Shown in pieces: positions 1 through 13,605 of a DNA stretch of 64,000 nt (positions are counted from its first letter, which is position 1; each line of letters starts with the position of its first letter). The translations under genes were made by a program, and so were the position numbers. A model generated the notes under the pieces. It saw only the letters and a program-made list of their open reading frames with translations, ran no database searches and had not been told where the DNA came from. The DNA is from Phalacrocorax aristotelis. Taxonomy: Eukaryota > Chordata > Aves > Suliformes > Phalacrocoracidae. Location of the stretch: the NCBI RefSeq assembly GCF_949628215.1, contig NC_134276.1:69480233-69544232 (forward strand), written 5' to 3'.

Positions 1-3000
1 CAGGTCTGTAAGGCCCTGACAAATTACATTTACCCCCAGAAGTCAAAGACTCGTGCATGTGCCTCCTGCTGAGGATGAAAGCTGTGCGGCAAGCCGTAAG
101 AATATTCTGTACGAGCACAGCCTTCACAAAGCAGGATAACAAAGATGTGCATTTTCCCATCACTTCACTGAGACACAACCATCAGACTGGCTGACTGCCA
201 CAGGGACGGACTGACATAAGGGTTTACCATCCTATAACTGAAAATCCGGGCTTGATCCATGCTCTGTTAACTGTTCAGTTCCAAAGGCTTCAGCATCTTT
301 TCTCAGTAACCACTCTTGGCGATCAATATTTTCAAAGGCTGTTGACGCAGCCTTAAAGGCATCCTGTCTGTGTCTATCATCTGAGAGTTTCTCATCTCCT
401 TATATCCACATTAGCATTCACAGGGAATGAAGCCTTATTAAAAAAAGGCATTGAGTATGAGACCTCTAAATATTACCCACATGGATTTATTACAGAGTGT
501 CAGCATGTTGCAACATCCAAATGAACATTTAGGAGAGGAACCCCAGAAAATATCAGATCCTACAGTTTCTTTCAGACAACCCATCTGTACATCATTAAGT
601 CTTGCTTATAGTAAGTCAAGCCAAACACAGCATGCAAACATTTCTATATTTCAGTCTGTGCTAAATAAATGGTTTCTCCTATTGTTTTTTTAATGACAGA
701 TGCTTCCCTTTCAATCTTCATGCACTAGCGTAAGCCATTCTACTGTCACCATAAAATTCTGCTTGTGTACGTGAATGCAGGTGAATAGACTGCAATGTTG
801 AAGCATGCGGGCAAGTGAATAGCCCCCTGTATGCCAAATTTTTTTAAAATAGTGTCTGTCCATCACCGTTCCCTGCACTTGTTAAGGGATAATGTTCTTC
901 CACCTTACCCTTATATTAAGAACTTCCCCAAACCAGCTAGATTCCTAAAATTGCCCAGAGTCAGACTTATTTGGGAGAGCTCTCCTCTCTATTAGGCACT
1001 TGCTGGAAGCCAAGAACGGAGCTTTGCCTAAAACAAGACCTTGGGAGGTCTTGGTAAGTGTTCAGTTCAAAGAGTTTAGGAGAAGTCCATGCCCGATCTA
1101 ACTGCGTACCTCCAAGGAGCAAACACAAAGCAGGCTGAACTAACCGAAGTCCCCCTGCCCAGCCTTCCAGCACAGCATTTTTCTGCACCGCTGCATTAGT
1201 CAGGGATGTGGTGAATTGCCACCTCTGGCCATGTTCAGCAGCCCAACCAGAGGGATGCTGCGGCTGGGCTGGGACACGCATGCCCTGGGGGCACTGCAGC
1301 TACAACTGCATCGCCATGCTGCTGGCAAAGTACCTTCTGCAGACCTGGCTTAAGTCCTCAGGCTATCTGGACTATAAGTCAGTAAAAAACAGTCTGGGGG
1401 CATGGGGAGGGGGGCAACTTAGCTTTTAGAAACATATTAACTGATAAACAGATTTGAGGATTAAACGTATACAGGGGCCGCTGCCTTCAGCTTTCTCTCA
1501 GAAATCACAGTGAAGCTGAGCTACTCAATTGTCAAGCTTGCTTTTGTTAAAAATACTTTCCCTTTGTTCCCCAAACACGGCATTCTTAATTGCACCTATA
1601 AATTACTTTTTTGGTCCTGTTGTGCAGCAGCATGAAAGGCACGTTTTGAAATGGAAGCTGACAAATCTACAAAAGTACATTCACCATAACGCGTCTGTGC
1701 CACAAACTGCAGCTTTCATTAAAGTAGTGCTTTTTAGTTGTTTCCTCACTGGTCAGCTGCAATAAAGAAACTATTAAGAAACAAAAAATAGCATTACCAG
1801 AGGTTCCACTACTGTTCCTCTGTGTCCACTCACTGTCCTTTACTCTTAAAATTTTTAGCCATTTCCTCCACTATGGAGTGTGCATTCACACCCCGGTGTG
1901 CACACAAACATGCGTCCACAGACAGACAAAAAGCATCCTTCCAGCAAGGAAAATATCCTGCGTGAGGCTAAAGACCACTTAAGGCTAAAACATTTCTTTA
2001 TGAGACCCTGCAGTTGTTGTCAGGTCAGGACTAAGACGCCCCAACATTTGTTTCTGAAGAACGCTGACATGTTTTTGACATTCCTCCCCTTCCTCCAGCA
2101 AACAAATATTTTATCAGTTTACCTTTAAAATAATACGCTTCCTGTCTCCTTCCCAAATGCCTGGACAGAAGAAATGACTTTTCCTGCCACAGAACAAGTT
2201 TCTCTTTATTTCAGCATGTCCTGCCTCCTGCAAGAAAGGCAAGAAGTGACCAAGGCTGCAAGCGTGGGAGCCACGGGACTGCTGGGGATGCCGGGCGTGA
2301 AAGGCGCGTTTATTCTGCCTCTCCCAGATCCCAGCCCCTCGGCTGCAGGCGTCTGCTGAGCGCTCCCCGGCCCAAGTGTGGAGAATCACATTTCTGCTTA
2401 ATCAGGCCAGCTGCCTGGAGAAAGATGATTGCAAGCAGATGTACCCATGTTCTCATGTGAAAGGAATTTGGGCTTTTGTGTTGGCTGTACGATGAGCGAC
2501 CAGCACCCGGGAGTACTTCAGTGATCTTTAATTTTTTGCAGGTGCTGGGTGCCAGTATCTACTGGTACAGCAAAACTGAGACCCAGCATGCAGGAGAGGC
2601 ATGGAGGAATGGCACACCTAGGGACAGCAGGAGGGCCAGAGGGAGAAGGCATGACCTGCAAGCTCCCCTTACTGCGGAAAATAAGTCTCTGTCTTGTAAA
2701 GACCCATACTGCTGGTAAAAGCCAGCCGTGCTCAAAACCTCACAAGGCTGCGGCAACAAAGCTATGTTTTATTCCAGGCGCAGTGTTTTTTACCTCTTGT
2801 TATGGATAATCCAGGAGGAATAAACAGAATGGACATCAGTAATATCAAAATAATTTATCTGAAGCTGTAACTAGTCAGGGAGAGACAGTGTGTGGCATCC
2901 GCGTACTGAAAAGGTCTGGTTTTCAGTGGGACATCCCAGTAACACTTCACATGGCCTAAGGAAATCATGATCAGTTTAAAGAAACTTTTGATGCAGTTAC

Positions 3001-6000
3001 AGCTGTATTTTGGAGGCACGTTATATATTTTTAGTGCCAGACACATCCAGGTGTTCAGTGCAAATAGATGTACCCAGTGGATCATACCTCAGGATGTCTG
3101 GCCATGTGGGAGTGAATATTCATGGCCATGGCATGTATCTGGACACACTGTGGTGAAGCAGCTGCACGCAGTCCATAAGGGCTTGGGTACTCCACATGGG
3201 GCTCGCCTAAAGCCAACCAGCCACACGCTCACATTCATGTAGGAGTACTGAGAAGCAGGGCTGTACTTACTGCCACCACTTGGAAGTAACATGATCGTGC
3301 ACACCTCAGAAATACCACTAACTGCAGCTTGCTGTTTGCTATGCAAAACCCGATCCACCTAGTGTAGGCATCTAAAGCTAAAGGAACAGGATGTGGCAGC
3401 CTCCAAAAGCTTTCTTTGTTCTTCGTTGACTCCACAGGAAACATCAGTGCTTACCTGAAGAGATCTGCCCTCACAGAAAACTAAAATGTAGGTTCAAGTC
3501 TGGCCCCTGACAGGCAGTGGACTTTTTTTAACAACAGAGGTGGGTTAAGCAATCCCTGCCCTGCCTTTTCCCACACAGCCCTTCATAAGCCATGCAGAGA
3601 TCCAGATCAGGCTAGTAGCTTTGGCTGAGGGAAAAAAGAGAAACAGCCTCCCCATCACTTCACCTGATCTTCTGATCTACCCTTTCATGGACTAAATGAG
3701 CCACAGCACAGCGGGCAGGAGGGCACCAGGCAAGGATGAGGACCAAGTCAGATGAGACCGAGCCATCCTGATGGCTCACCACCACGAACACCCTCTCTTC
3801 TCCTTTCATCCCTTCTAGGATCTGCTCTCACTGCTTACGCCACCTTGGCTCCAACAGCATGGCTCTTCACCCAGCCAGTTTAGCTCACTAACACGACAGA
3901 AGGCTAACACAGCAACAGTGGAGGCGGGCTGCTCACCTAGCCAGCTTCATGAGCCGAGCGCAGTGATGTGCCCAACAAGCGTATGACATGGGACCAGGGA
4001 GAACGTGGAAATGGGCAGCTGAACTTGAGCGCCGGGGCTCTCATTTGAACAGCAGCAAGGGGTGAGATTGTCCCAGCCACCTGGCAGAACATTATCCCGA
4101 GGAACAGAGGTGACCTTGGAAGCATTGCCACCCAATGCGGTGGTGCAGCCACAGTGGCGGCTAACAATGATGAAATCAGGCAGACTGGATTTCATCCCTG
4201 ATTTAATTGTGGTTAGCAGCAGCCAAATACTTTGTGATAATGGCTGTATAAACACATAGGGAGGCACGATGCTGCTTGCTCAGGTATTCCTTAAGAAACT
4301 CTCATGACTCTTCTGCTTGGTTTGCTGGAAAATGAAGAAGCCTCTGCAGATACACTTGCTCAAAAGCCACCTGATGCCAGCCCCTCCAGTATTTCGTCTT
4401 GCAAGGGCTTTAAAATCCTTGGCCCTCTGTCCTGCCCAATGCTCTTGTCCCTTGTGGGTCATTTCCCTGCAGTAGGTGAAGGGCTTCCAAACAGAGCTGT
4501 TTTGGGAGAGAAATCCAGGTCTCGGGAAGCTTTTGGGCTGGGAGGAGGAGAGACAAATGGGCCGCTCCTATCACTCTTACAGCAATGGGAACATAAAGGA
4601 ACTCCAGCAGCTTTGTTGCTTTTTGTCATCTTGCTACCTCAGACTTTTGCAAGATGAAGCTAGTGCATGTCCCCAGGTGCCAATCTTCATGTGTGTTTGT
4701 GTCTGGTCTGCACTGCACACACCTTGCTGGGCCTTTAGAGACTGAAGTACATGCCAAAGGGTTGCTCTTGCAGTGCCTTATGGCAGCATGCACAGAAAAG
4801 CTCCCATGTGGCCCCACAGCTGGGGCTTCATGCGACTCTCCTCTACTATATGCACCCAACTCGTAGCACCCTGACCCTTATTGTCCAGGCGCCACAGAGC
4901 AGGGGATGCTGAGGGCACACAGCCCTTTGCCGTAGGCCCTCACAGGTAACTGGTTATGCTGATGTGCCTGAAGGCCACTCGCTGGGGAGCTGCGCTGCTC
5001 CCTCCTCCCAGCCACCATGTCCCACAGCACCGTCCCACAGCCAGACGAGCCCACCGGTGCCTCCGTGTCCCACGGCCAAGGGGGTGGTGGGACAGATTGT
5101 GGGGGTCAGCTACATTGGAAAGACACCGCAGGGAAGCTTGCGAGTGAGAACAATCCCAGTGTATGGCCTGCTCCAGGCTCCTTCCACGGGCTGCATTTCC
5201 CTGCCTGGACATTTGGCACATGGATCATTATCACAAGTCACATATCAGACAGAAACCTAATTTCCTGCATAGGGACTTTTCTGCAAAGGTCCATTGTGCA
5301 GGAGAACAGCTCTTAAGCAATACCCTAATTAAGAGGTTCAAACCTACACCCAGTTGCCCAGATTATTCTTTTTTTTTATAACTGACAAAATAAGGATTAT
5401 GAAAACAGTCATGAGACAAATCAAGTAAGACTGGGTGAGAGTTTCACCTTGGTAGATGGCCTTGTGTTATTAAACTGGTAACTGGAGCAGAAAGCTACTT
5501 CTAGACAGATGCAAAGGGAAGAAAAGGAAAAAAAAAAATGGGGGTTGACGAATCATTAGTCTGAATAACTGGAAAATAGGCAGCAAACTGACATGTAGCT
5601 TCCAGCAAATTTCTACGTAAAGGTTTAACAGAACCTTCCCAACTAAAGCTTTGAGACGAATTTCATTCCCAATCACTAAGAAAGTCTTAGACATTAGCCC
5701 GAGGAAGCTTCGGTATTTAGAAAGCTGATGATGCAACTGTGATGGGGAAATGTCAGCAGAAGGTGGCTGCTTTTACCACCAGGGAAGATGGTCAAGAAGG
5801 GAAAGAACACAAATCCTGTTCATTAAGGTATTTTATTTCAGATTTCTTGACCTATATTATTTAAATAGCATGTCAGCCCAGATCAGAAAGAGACACAGTT
5901 TCTTTTTTTACATTCGAGATTTTGCTTCGCGTTGCCAATTATAGCGGTAAACAAATCCTATGGTTACTGAGCTATACAGTAACCAAACCAGCTATTCTGA

Positions 6001-8765
6001 GGAAATTCTTCCTGTTCTCCTGCAGACTCTGCCTCTTTTGGCTGCTGCCCCTGCCTCCTCACATTCCAGCCATGGCTCTTTTTATACAGCTTTATTTCAC
6101 TGCCTGCGTACCAGTAACTCAGACTGGAATGCGTTTATACCTCTCTCCCTTATGCTAACGGACCATGCTATGAATGGCCCCTTCTGTGAGGATGTGGGTG
6201 AGCTCTCAGAGCTGAGCAGGGTTTTGTTGAAGGCATCGGCACACAGGTACTCTGCTGCCAGCTTTATTCCATAAATAACTACAGCAGCATTTTCGGGGGG
6301 GGGGGGGGGGGAGGGGGGAACCCGCAGCACCCCTCATCCCAGTTAAATGAGTGAATTCCATCAAAATCCTCCTCCCCTTCAGACTTCAATACTTGTCTCA
6401 AGCAGATGGCCCCATAAATAATACATCCTAGGAAATCCGATCAGCCACCTCTGGGATACGCTTGAGCTCCTGTCTCTCATCATATCATCACTAGATTAGC
6501 TCTGGGAATTCTTTTAATTTAATCCTTTTAACAGGTCATGTGCACAAGAAGCGGTGACTGAGAAATTAGACGCGTTTGGTTGGGCTAAACCGTCGGTAGT
6601 CTGGAGCTGGCAGGTCCCTGCTTGCTGTCTTGGGGACTTTTGCTGTCATGCTGAACTGCCGATGCCTCGCTGCCCAAGCCTGAGGCAAGGGAGCCCAGGA
6701 CTCGTGGCTGAACATGGGGAGGCCAGGAAAGAGGTGACAAGGGGTGGTGTATCTAAGCACACACGGCCAGGGGACTCACCAGGGAAAACCATCCTTCCAG
6801 CGGTGAGCTGCTTGCTGCCTTCGGGAGTGAAGCATGTCATATTTATTTTAGGATGTAACACAGAAATCTTTAAATTCCATTTTCTTAATCTTTAGTACCC
6901 TCCACTTTTTCAAAGTACTGGATTTTTACAGGTGCACAGTGAGGTGCCACAGGATTTATTCTCACCCTCACCCAACCTCACTCCAGGCACGTGGGCAGAA
7001 ATACCAAGTACAAGTGATGAGGTGGGTCCTTCTTACAGTTAATCCTGTGGTGGTGTCAGCCTCAGGGCTTTCCATCCTCTTCCTCCTCCTCCTCCTCTCC
7101 CTCTCCTGCTACAGCCTGAGCTCCACGTAAATTGGGAAAACTGGCAGCAGGGCAGCCCTAGCTTGGCCGGTCAGGTCCTTTGCAAGCTGAATTTCATCTC
7201 CCCAGCCTCCGCTGAGAAATGTGTTTACAGCACCGGTCTGTGAGCAGCTTCACCAAAATGACCCCAGCTGAAAAAAACAACCCTTCCTCAAAGCAAGCAA
7301 AAACCTCCATTTGCTATTGTTAAGATGGGGCTTCCCAAGGCCTGGGTGCACAGAGCTTCTGCCCAGTTTTGTCCACACAATTCAGGCACCAGCAGCAAAC
7401 CATGATGCAGAGGATGGAGGAATGGGACTTTTCTGAATCATTTCCCTGCCAAGAAAATGCACTGCAGACCTGACCCCCGCCAGGCACGCAGCTTATACAT
7501 AGGAACTAAAAAACAGTTCCCTTCCCTTGACTTTCCCCACCAATAATTCCCTCTCTCCTGGTTCCTCTCAGGCATGAGGAAATGGACGCAGCTGAAGCCC
7601 TGGCTGGGTTTGCGCCACCTTCACTGTACGCATCCGCAAGGATGGATGTGAGGGATGAAGCTGGGGGAGGAAGGGCCTCCGTGGATACGGGGGAGAGAGG
7701 CTAGTGCAGGGACTGCTTTTCATTTCCTCCATGTCTGTGGAGCCACAGCCTGGTCACACAGGCTGCAGTGGGAAAGCTCAAAGACCCATTTCCAAAGGGT
7801 TTGGAAACCACTCTGCTTCTTTAGAAAATGGGACTGGAAAAGAAAAGTTGGGCTTGAGTCCTTATCTGGAAATGCCTGCCGGGTACAAATATTTGACAGT
7901 AGCACTGCTAAAACAGCATGGCTTTTAAATCATAACAAATCATATCTTGCATTTCTGTAATGCCTTTCATCCTGTGTTCTTTTCACAAACATAAACACAT
8001 GAAGTTCAACAATCTGTTGAAGTATTGTGCTGTGCGGGAGCTTTCACATCCCAGTTTGGTAGAGGAGCAGACATGTGGGGTCAGTAGCAAACCCCAGCCC
8101 CACATCAGACAGGATGTCTGTGGCAGCAGTTGGAAAGTGACCAAGATCTCCTGACAACCGGCCTTATGCTCATGTTGGGAGATATCTTTCCCTGGTAGCC
8201 CTGCGGATTTATTTGTCAAGAGAACTGGGTCACAGATCTAGAAAATACAATTTTGAGGGGGTGAGACTGCAGGGGACAAAACAAACTCAGCTTTTCTAGC
8301 TATTTTTTTTTTTTTTTTAGCTATTTGGTGTCTATCCAATGCATTGGCAATGCGGACATGTCGCCCCATCTAGGTTTCTGTCTCCTGCATGCCCTGTTGG
8401 TATCCTACTGGAAACCGATTATCAAGAGACACATTTGCTGTGTGGCGAATCAGAATTTGTTATTATCACCACCCCATTAATTTCCACACACATCTGCTGG
8501 AGTACTTGTTTCTGCCTGTGTCTCACATTTATCTTCATCTAATCCACTTTTTACTGCCCTTGTCTTAGTGCCAGCAACTATCATGCGGCACTGTAAACAC
8601 TTGTTAGTTAACCATTTGCGATCGCCAACTCCACATTACGCTAGTCGTTGGAGTTTAGCAAGTTGAGTTCTGCGATATCATGATTATTTAACTGCATTAT
8701 GAAATAAATCACAGGCAAGCACCCCAAGCCAGTCCCAGCCCCCCAGGGGCAGGAGGGGAGAGGAA
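1..8765. other. Intergenic sequence, no gene recognised
   Basis: I see no recognisable coding exon, RNA gene or intact transposon here. Open frames are all about 120 residues or shorter, overlap on both strands, and show no domain. Notable simple sequence is a 17-base G run at 6295-6311 followed by A and G6, and a TCC-rich tract near 7076-7105. Confidence 0.6.
6295..6318 (+). repeat. Poly-G tract
   Basis: Seventeen consecutive G, one A, then six G. Such a run is rare, can fold as a G-quadruplex, and often marks a polymorphic or sequencing-error-prone site. Confidence 0.9.
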
Positions 8766-8769
8766 GTTT

Positions 8770-8829
8770 GGGATTTTCAAAGAGGTCCAGGAACTAAGGA
8801 GCCCAGTTCCTCCTGGATGTCAGTGAGGC
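8770..8829 (+). repeat. Ancient interspersed repeat fragment, sauropsid type
   Basis: The stretch begins GGGATTTTCAAAGAGGTCC and contains AGGAGCCCAGTTCC. This resembles, from memory, a very old repeat scattered through turtle, crocodile and bird DNA that reads GATTTTCAAAGG, then AGTTAGG, then CCCAACTCCC. The match is by eye and diverged, and I cannot name the family. Confidence 0.4.
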
Positions 8830-10383
8830 TGGATCGTGCTCCACCTGTGCCAGCTTCTTCTACAAAGCTCAGCCTAAATCCTTTGATAAGCAAATAAGTC
8901 AAGAGGTTTCACACATCCTAAGCTTTCTTCAGGTCCAACGCCAGCCTAAACGTGCCCCGGCAGCCCCCACACCACTGGGTGCTGCCGCCCCTCTGAAGCA
9001 GCAGGAAGGTGGAGTGCTGCTGGATGGTATGAAACCTCAGCCTCAGCAGCCTTTCATCTCCTGTCTGTCAGCCACTGTCCAAACAGGACACGTCCCCAGC
9101 GAAGGGGGAATGTTGCTGAAAAGACAACGCATCCTGCTGTCAGACACACCGGCTCCCTATCTGTGCCTACTGCTTACAGGACACCTCAGGTTAAAATGTA
9201 TTCTGCTGAATCAAGAATAATTTCTCCCATGCTACTTGACAGCCTCTTTTCCTCTGTCAAATGTAATTAGCTTCCCCTAATTAAAGGGCTGCAACCAGGC
9301 TCAGCAGGAAGCCGGAGGAGCTCAGTCCTTAACCAACAGCTTTTCATTTCTGCTCAGCGTTCAGGCAGCTGAAGGCCAGGAAGCCGACGCTGAGCCCCTC
9401 CGCGGCACCGCATTGCGTTGGCCATCTCCTCTTTGGAGACAGGAGCAAAGCCTGGGCGCCAGCGGCTGAGGAGGCTGTGCTGCTGCCGGGCAGGGGTGGG
9501 CAGCTGGAGGTGGTGCGCCCCAGGGCCCGCGGGACACCGTGCTAGCAGGTGGTGTGTGTTTGGTGTGGCGGACTCCAGCACATTTACCCAAAGGTTTCTT
9601 CTGGTCTAATTCCATATCTGGTAATGGGCTAAATAAAATATAAAAGAGATCTCAATACTGTCTCCCAGCACCAAGCAATTGCCTCGGTGTGCCGTGATCT
9701 GTCCTGTTCGGATTTATTGTGCCCAGTTGGAGGTAAATTTCTTTTTTCTGCCTTCGTCTGAAATACATATCTGGTAGTCATACATTGACAGGACAAAAAT
9801 ATCCCCCCCGAGCCCCTCAGGCAACTGCACGAAGCCTGCATGCAAGAGGTTTGTTGCGCTAATGGCCTTAGCAGCACGCGCTAACACTGCCCAGCCACAG
9901 AGCGCTCCCCAGCCTCTCTGTGGAGCAAGGAGACAATAAACAGGGGAATCATCGTATTTTTCATCTGTACAGCCATCCGCAGCAGTGCAAGTAATATGCA
10001 TGTCTTGGAATCTCCTCTGCCTCAATTTCTCCTCTGCACCTGATCCCCTGTAGCTTGCTCCCTCATGACTTTGTACAGATTACATGCAGTTGATTTTAAG
10101 AGAGCAGCATTTTGTAAAGGGCATGCGCTATCATAAACTGACAGAGGTGCCTAGTGTAGTCGTGAATGAAGCCCACCTCCTCCCCCATTCAGGCACTCTG
10201 ACATCCCATTAGCTTCAGCAGTAGGAAATTACATCTTGTGTCAAGGTTGAATTCATCTGACTTCAATTTCTACCCGCCGGATCTTGTTATCCCCTTGTCC
10301 GCAACTTTATACCACCCCACCATTCCTTTATCAGATAGATTTTTCTGTGTGTAAGAACATAAGTCACCACTCAGCTTCTTCCT
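8830..10383. other. Intergenic sequence with a CpG-rich patch
   Basis: No gene is recognised. The one distinct element is a short GC- and CpG-rich stretch near 9366-9545. The remainder is ordinary mixed sequence. Confidence 0.55.
9366..9545. promoter_or_regulatory. Small CpG-rich patch
   Basis: About 180 bases are clearly richer in G+C and in CpG than the surroundings, for example GCCGACGC, CTCCGCGGCACCGC and GGGCCCGCGGGACACCG. It is shorter than a usual CpG island and no exon is seen next to it, so a promoter role is only possible. It may instead be a GC-rich relic. Confidence 0.25.
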
Positions 10384-10625
10384 CGGTAAGAAAGCCAGCC
10401 TGTCTACCGAGGTCACCCCTGGGAAGGCTTGGTCTCCAGGCTGAGGGCCACCCTGACTGTCCTCCTGTGGACTCTCCCCAGTAATCCCTCATCCCCCACG
10501 CAGCGTGGACCCCATAACTGGGCATCTCACTCCAGAAGTGACCTCACACATGCTGCACAGAGGCACGGCAACTTGTCTGCTTCTCTTTGATGCAACTCTT
10601 CTTGTGCAGCAATGCCCTGGGAAGT
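10384..10625 (-). repeat. CR1-type LINE fragment, end of reverse-transcriptase region
   Basis: Read on the minus strand, 10547-10510 translates as VRSLLE, stop, DAQLWGP. This matches the CR1 polymerase signature LEYCVQFWAP in order, with a TGA in place of the Tyr codon. Further downstream in that sense come LETKPSQG-like residues, matching the usual LEKRRLRGD region. On the plus strand the familiar antisense phrases CTCCAGGCTGA and GTGGACTCTCCCCAGTA are visible. It is old, with internal stops and no flanking ends recognised. Confidence 0.65.
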
Positions 10626-10941
10626 TGTGTCAAGAAGGTTATTCATAACCACGCTCACAGCCTTCCCGAGACGGACTCTCCTGTCTTACAGGTACTCCTT
10701 ATATTTTCAAAGCTGCAATTTGCCTCTATTTAGAAATATTTAAACATGTTTTGGATGGTGTTTATTAACCAGACATTACCCTTCCTCAGTAACCTGTCAT
10801 TATTACCGTAGTTTCGTCCACTAACTTTCCCACAGTGCATTTTATTTTACTTTGCAGCACAGGTTGACCATAACATGTAATGATTTAAATATTAGATGAA
10901 ATTTTGCTGGTTAAAATTCTCAAATATTTTTTTTTCCACAG

Positions 10942-11087
10942 GTCTTCTTGACTACAGTTAAATATGGGTCTCTTCTTCTTCAAATCTGTTTCTGGTGGTG
11001 GCTTGGACTATAATGCTGGCTGTCATAATGATGCTCCAGGCTCTTCTAGTGTAGAAGACAAGAAGACTGTTGATCTCCATGCCAAAG
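10942..11087 (+). other. Candidate exon of an unrecognised plus-strand transcript
   Basis: A textbook acceptor, with a nine-T run followed by CCACAG ending at 10941, precedes this segment. A consensus donor AAAG then GTAAAT follows at 11087/11088. Inside, an ATG at 10964 opens a frame MGLFFFKSVSGGG through KTVDLHAKG that crosses the donor with one base left over. Unspliced, it would stop at 11110 after 48 codons. An in-frame TGA lies upstream of the ATG, so it would be a first coding exon. I recognise no protein family, and acceptor-donor pairs of this quality do occur by chance. Confidence 0.2.
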
Positions 11088-13571
11088 GTAAATCCCAGCA
11101 GCTTATTTAGAAGCAATTTAACTTCTAAAGTTAAAGTTTAATTACTAAAGTACCTGAACATTTACCAGGTTAATTAGACAGGATCAGCAAAATCTCATTC
11201 AGATGTAGTGGTTTCCTTATTTCCATTTAGATATGGATCTGTTTCAGCTTCAATGGAATCCGCTGCTTCCTATCCAAGTCAGCAAAAATGCCTGCAGCCT
11301 TTTTTCTCTTCTCACTTGCTGGTTTTTTTTCTTTCCAATTTTTGTCAGTGTTGATTACATAGTGGTACTCAACTTCACTCCAAATGGGTAGTTCTATCTG
11401 AAACTCACCAAAGCTGATTAAAGTCCTTCTATTGGTCTCAGAAGGCCCTACCTGAGGCTCATAATCCATGCATTACCTCGGCTGTAAGCATCTGAGGTAT
11501 GTGAAGAATATAATCTCTTTCTATCATGTCTTCCTTTTGTTCCCTTTTTTTCAAACATGCCATAAAAGCTGTTAATGGAGCAAATGACATGGAAACATAA
11601 TCTGTATTCCTGCAGGTTTTGTGGCTGTGCTTGCTGCTTATTCCTTATCACCCGAAGCGATAAAGCTGTGCTGGTGATACCATAATTGAGTTTAGTGGAA
11701 GTGTTTTATCAGGTTGCTAACAGAGAATGAAAACTTCGGGGGAGGGGGGGAACAAGCAGCAGGAGAATATGAACTTTTCAGAAACAAGAATCTTGTTTTT
11801 TATGCAAATGGTTGTGTTAATGAAAACCAAGGGGAAAAAAACACATAGTAACAACAGTCTTGCTTACAGAGCAGATGATAGCTTACCTAAGGAAAACGGA
11901 TTTCAAAGTTCTTCCTGAAATGTCATCTGGGTTTCATTATCTCTCCGATAACGTCTAGTATGTAGAATCTGTTCTTCACTCCTTGCTGTTAGCGGATTAG
12001 AAATAAGTCTATAATTCTTCATTACGCAGAGAAAGCATGGAAGAGCCTCATACTTGAGCACAGGAACAACAAACATACTTCTAGTGCTTCTTTCACAGGA
12101 AAGAATAATTTTTCTCAAGAGCCAAATTGAAGTCCTAATGGGCACAAAAGAAAGGCCTCAATTATTTCAACAGAGTTTGAACCAAGCTCTTGTTTAGTTT
12201 ATTTTCCTATTCTTACTTCTATAAAGCATTATCTAATATTTGCATTGTAGGAACACTCAAAAGCCCCAAACTCGGGGTCCCATCGTGCTGAGCTCCAGAT
12301 AAGCATCCATGAAGACATCAGGTTTTGTAAGTGAACATACCCCTAATGACTGCTGCAGCTTGTGGAATGGCAGAGCCCTGCCACCATCCTCAGTAGCCTC
12401 AGGCCTGGTGACTTCAACTCTGCTGGGGCTGAGGAGAAAAGTCATGTCTCCCAGCAGGGGCTGCTGCGGGGACCATGACCACCAACACCTCCTGAGGGTG
12501 ACGCCAACCTGCAGAGGGGGCAGCTGGTCAGATGTCCAATACCTGTGGCCATGTGTTTGGTTACACTGCACCTCAGCAATTAATCAGTGAGCCAAGTTTA
12601 AAATTAAGCTGGTGCTTCAAAGTGTTGCTGAACAGCTTAGGAGGAAGAGCTGAGACCTGGCACCAATAATTTAGCAATGGTCCAGATTGAGAGCTCATGC
12701 AGTTTCTGGGCACCGGTGTCTATGTATGCTGCTTCCCTTCTGAGCTCACCAACTTCCTCACCAAGCCCAAAATAAATCCATTATCACAATAGGTTAAATC
12801 TTATTTGGCTGGGGAATCATTGTTTTGGAGAAATTCTTCCTTTTGTTTAATTCATTGTTTTGTTTTCCTCTCTAAAGCTAGAGGAACTGTGAAACAGCCC
12901 TATCAAGAATTTTTAATTTTGATAAATTAATCGTCTCCCTGTAGAGTGATCGATTGCAGGAGATGCTGGGAAACGTCCTTGCACGTTTCAGAATGTCTCA
13001 AGTTCATTAGCTATTCCACTTGAGTTACACGTTACTGAACAAGACGAAGAAAATGCCTTTGGAGTAACTCTTTGCAGCTGCTGTGTTTTTAAATAGGCAG
13101 CTAACAATTTACCATTCCTTTCTTTTCAGTCGTTTGTTTTATTTTTCATATGAAAAAGAATGTAATCAGCTTTTCTATTAAATAAAAAGATGAGGATAAG
13201 GTTCCCATTGTTAAATCACATTGGCATCTCCTTATCTCCACATAACAATTCTTATTTTCTAAATCTTCTATTTGCCATTATCCTGTGTGCAGTTAGTCGC
13301 TGCTCTTTCTTTCAAGATTTCTCTAAGGTGGGTCTCTAAAATTGCTGTGGCAACATTTTGCCTCATATTCTGTTCTCTTCTTTGGTAGACAGGGTGGCTT
13401 CCTTGCTTATAACTCATTCCAGAAGCCAAGCAGGGGTCATTAACGTGGGACCAGCGTGGATATTTTAATCTCCCCTAGTCCCTCCATGCAGCTACCTTGA
13501 GAAGCCTGCACCATTGTCCCCTGTGATCCTCATTTCAGAAAAAGCCACCAAGATGCTCAGAGGTGTATGTG

Positions 13572-13573
<2 letters not shown>

Positions 13574-13603
<30 letters not shown>
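13574..13603 (+). repeat. (GT)15 microsatellite
   Basis: Thirty bases of uninterrupted GT, preceded by an imperfect GTATGTGGG lead-in. Confidence 0.97.

Positions 13604-13605
<2 letters not shown>

Noticed and set aside
11227..11651. Two adjacent minus-strand frames as a broken retrocopy
   Set aside because: They are in different frames and read as unrelated sequences. No parent gene was recognised and there is no A tail.
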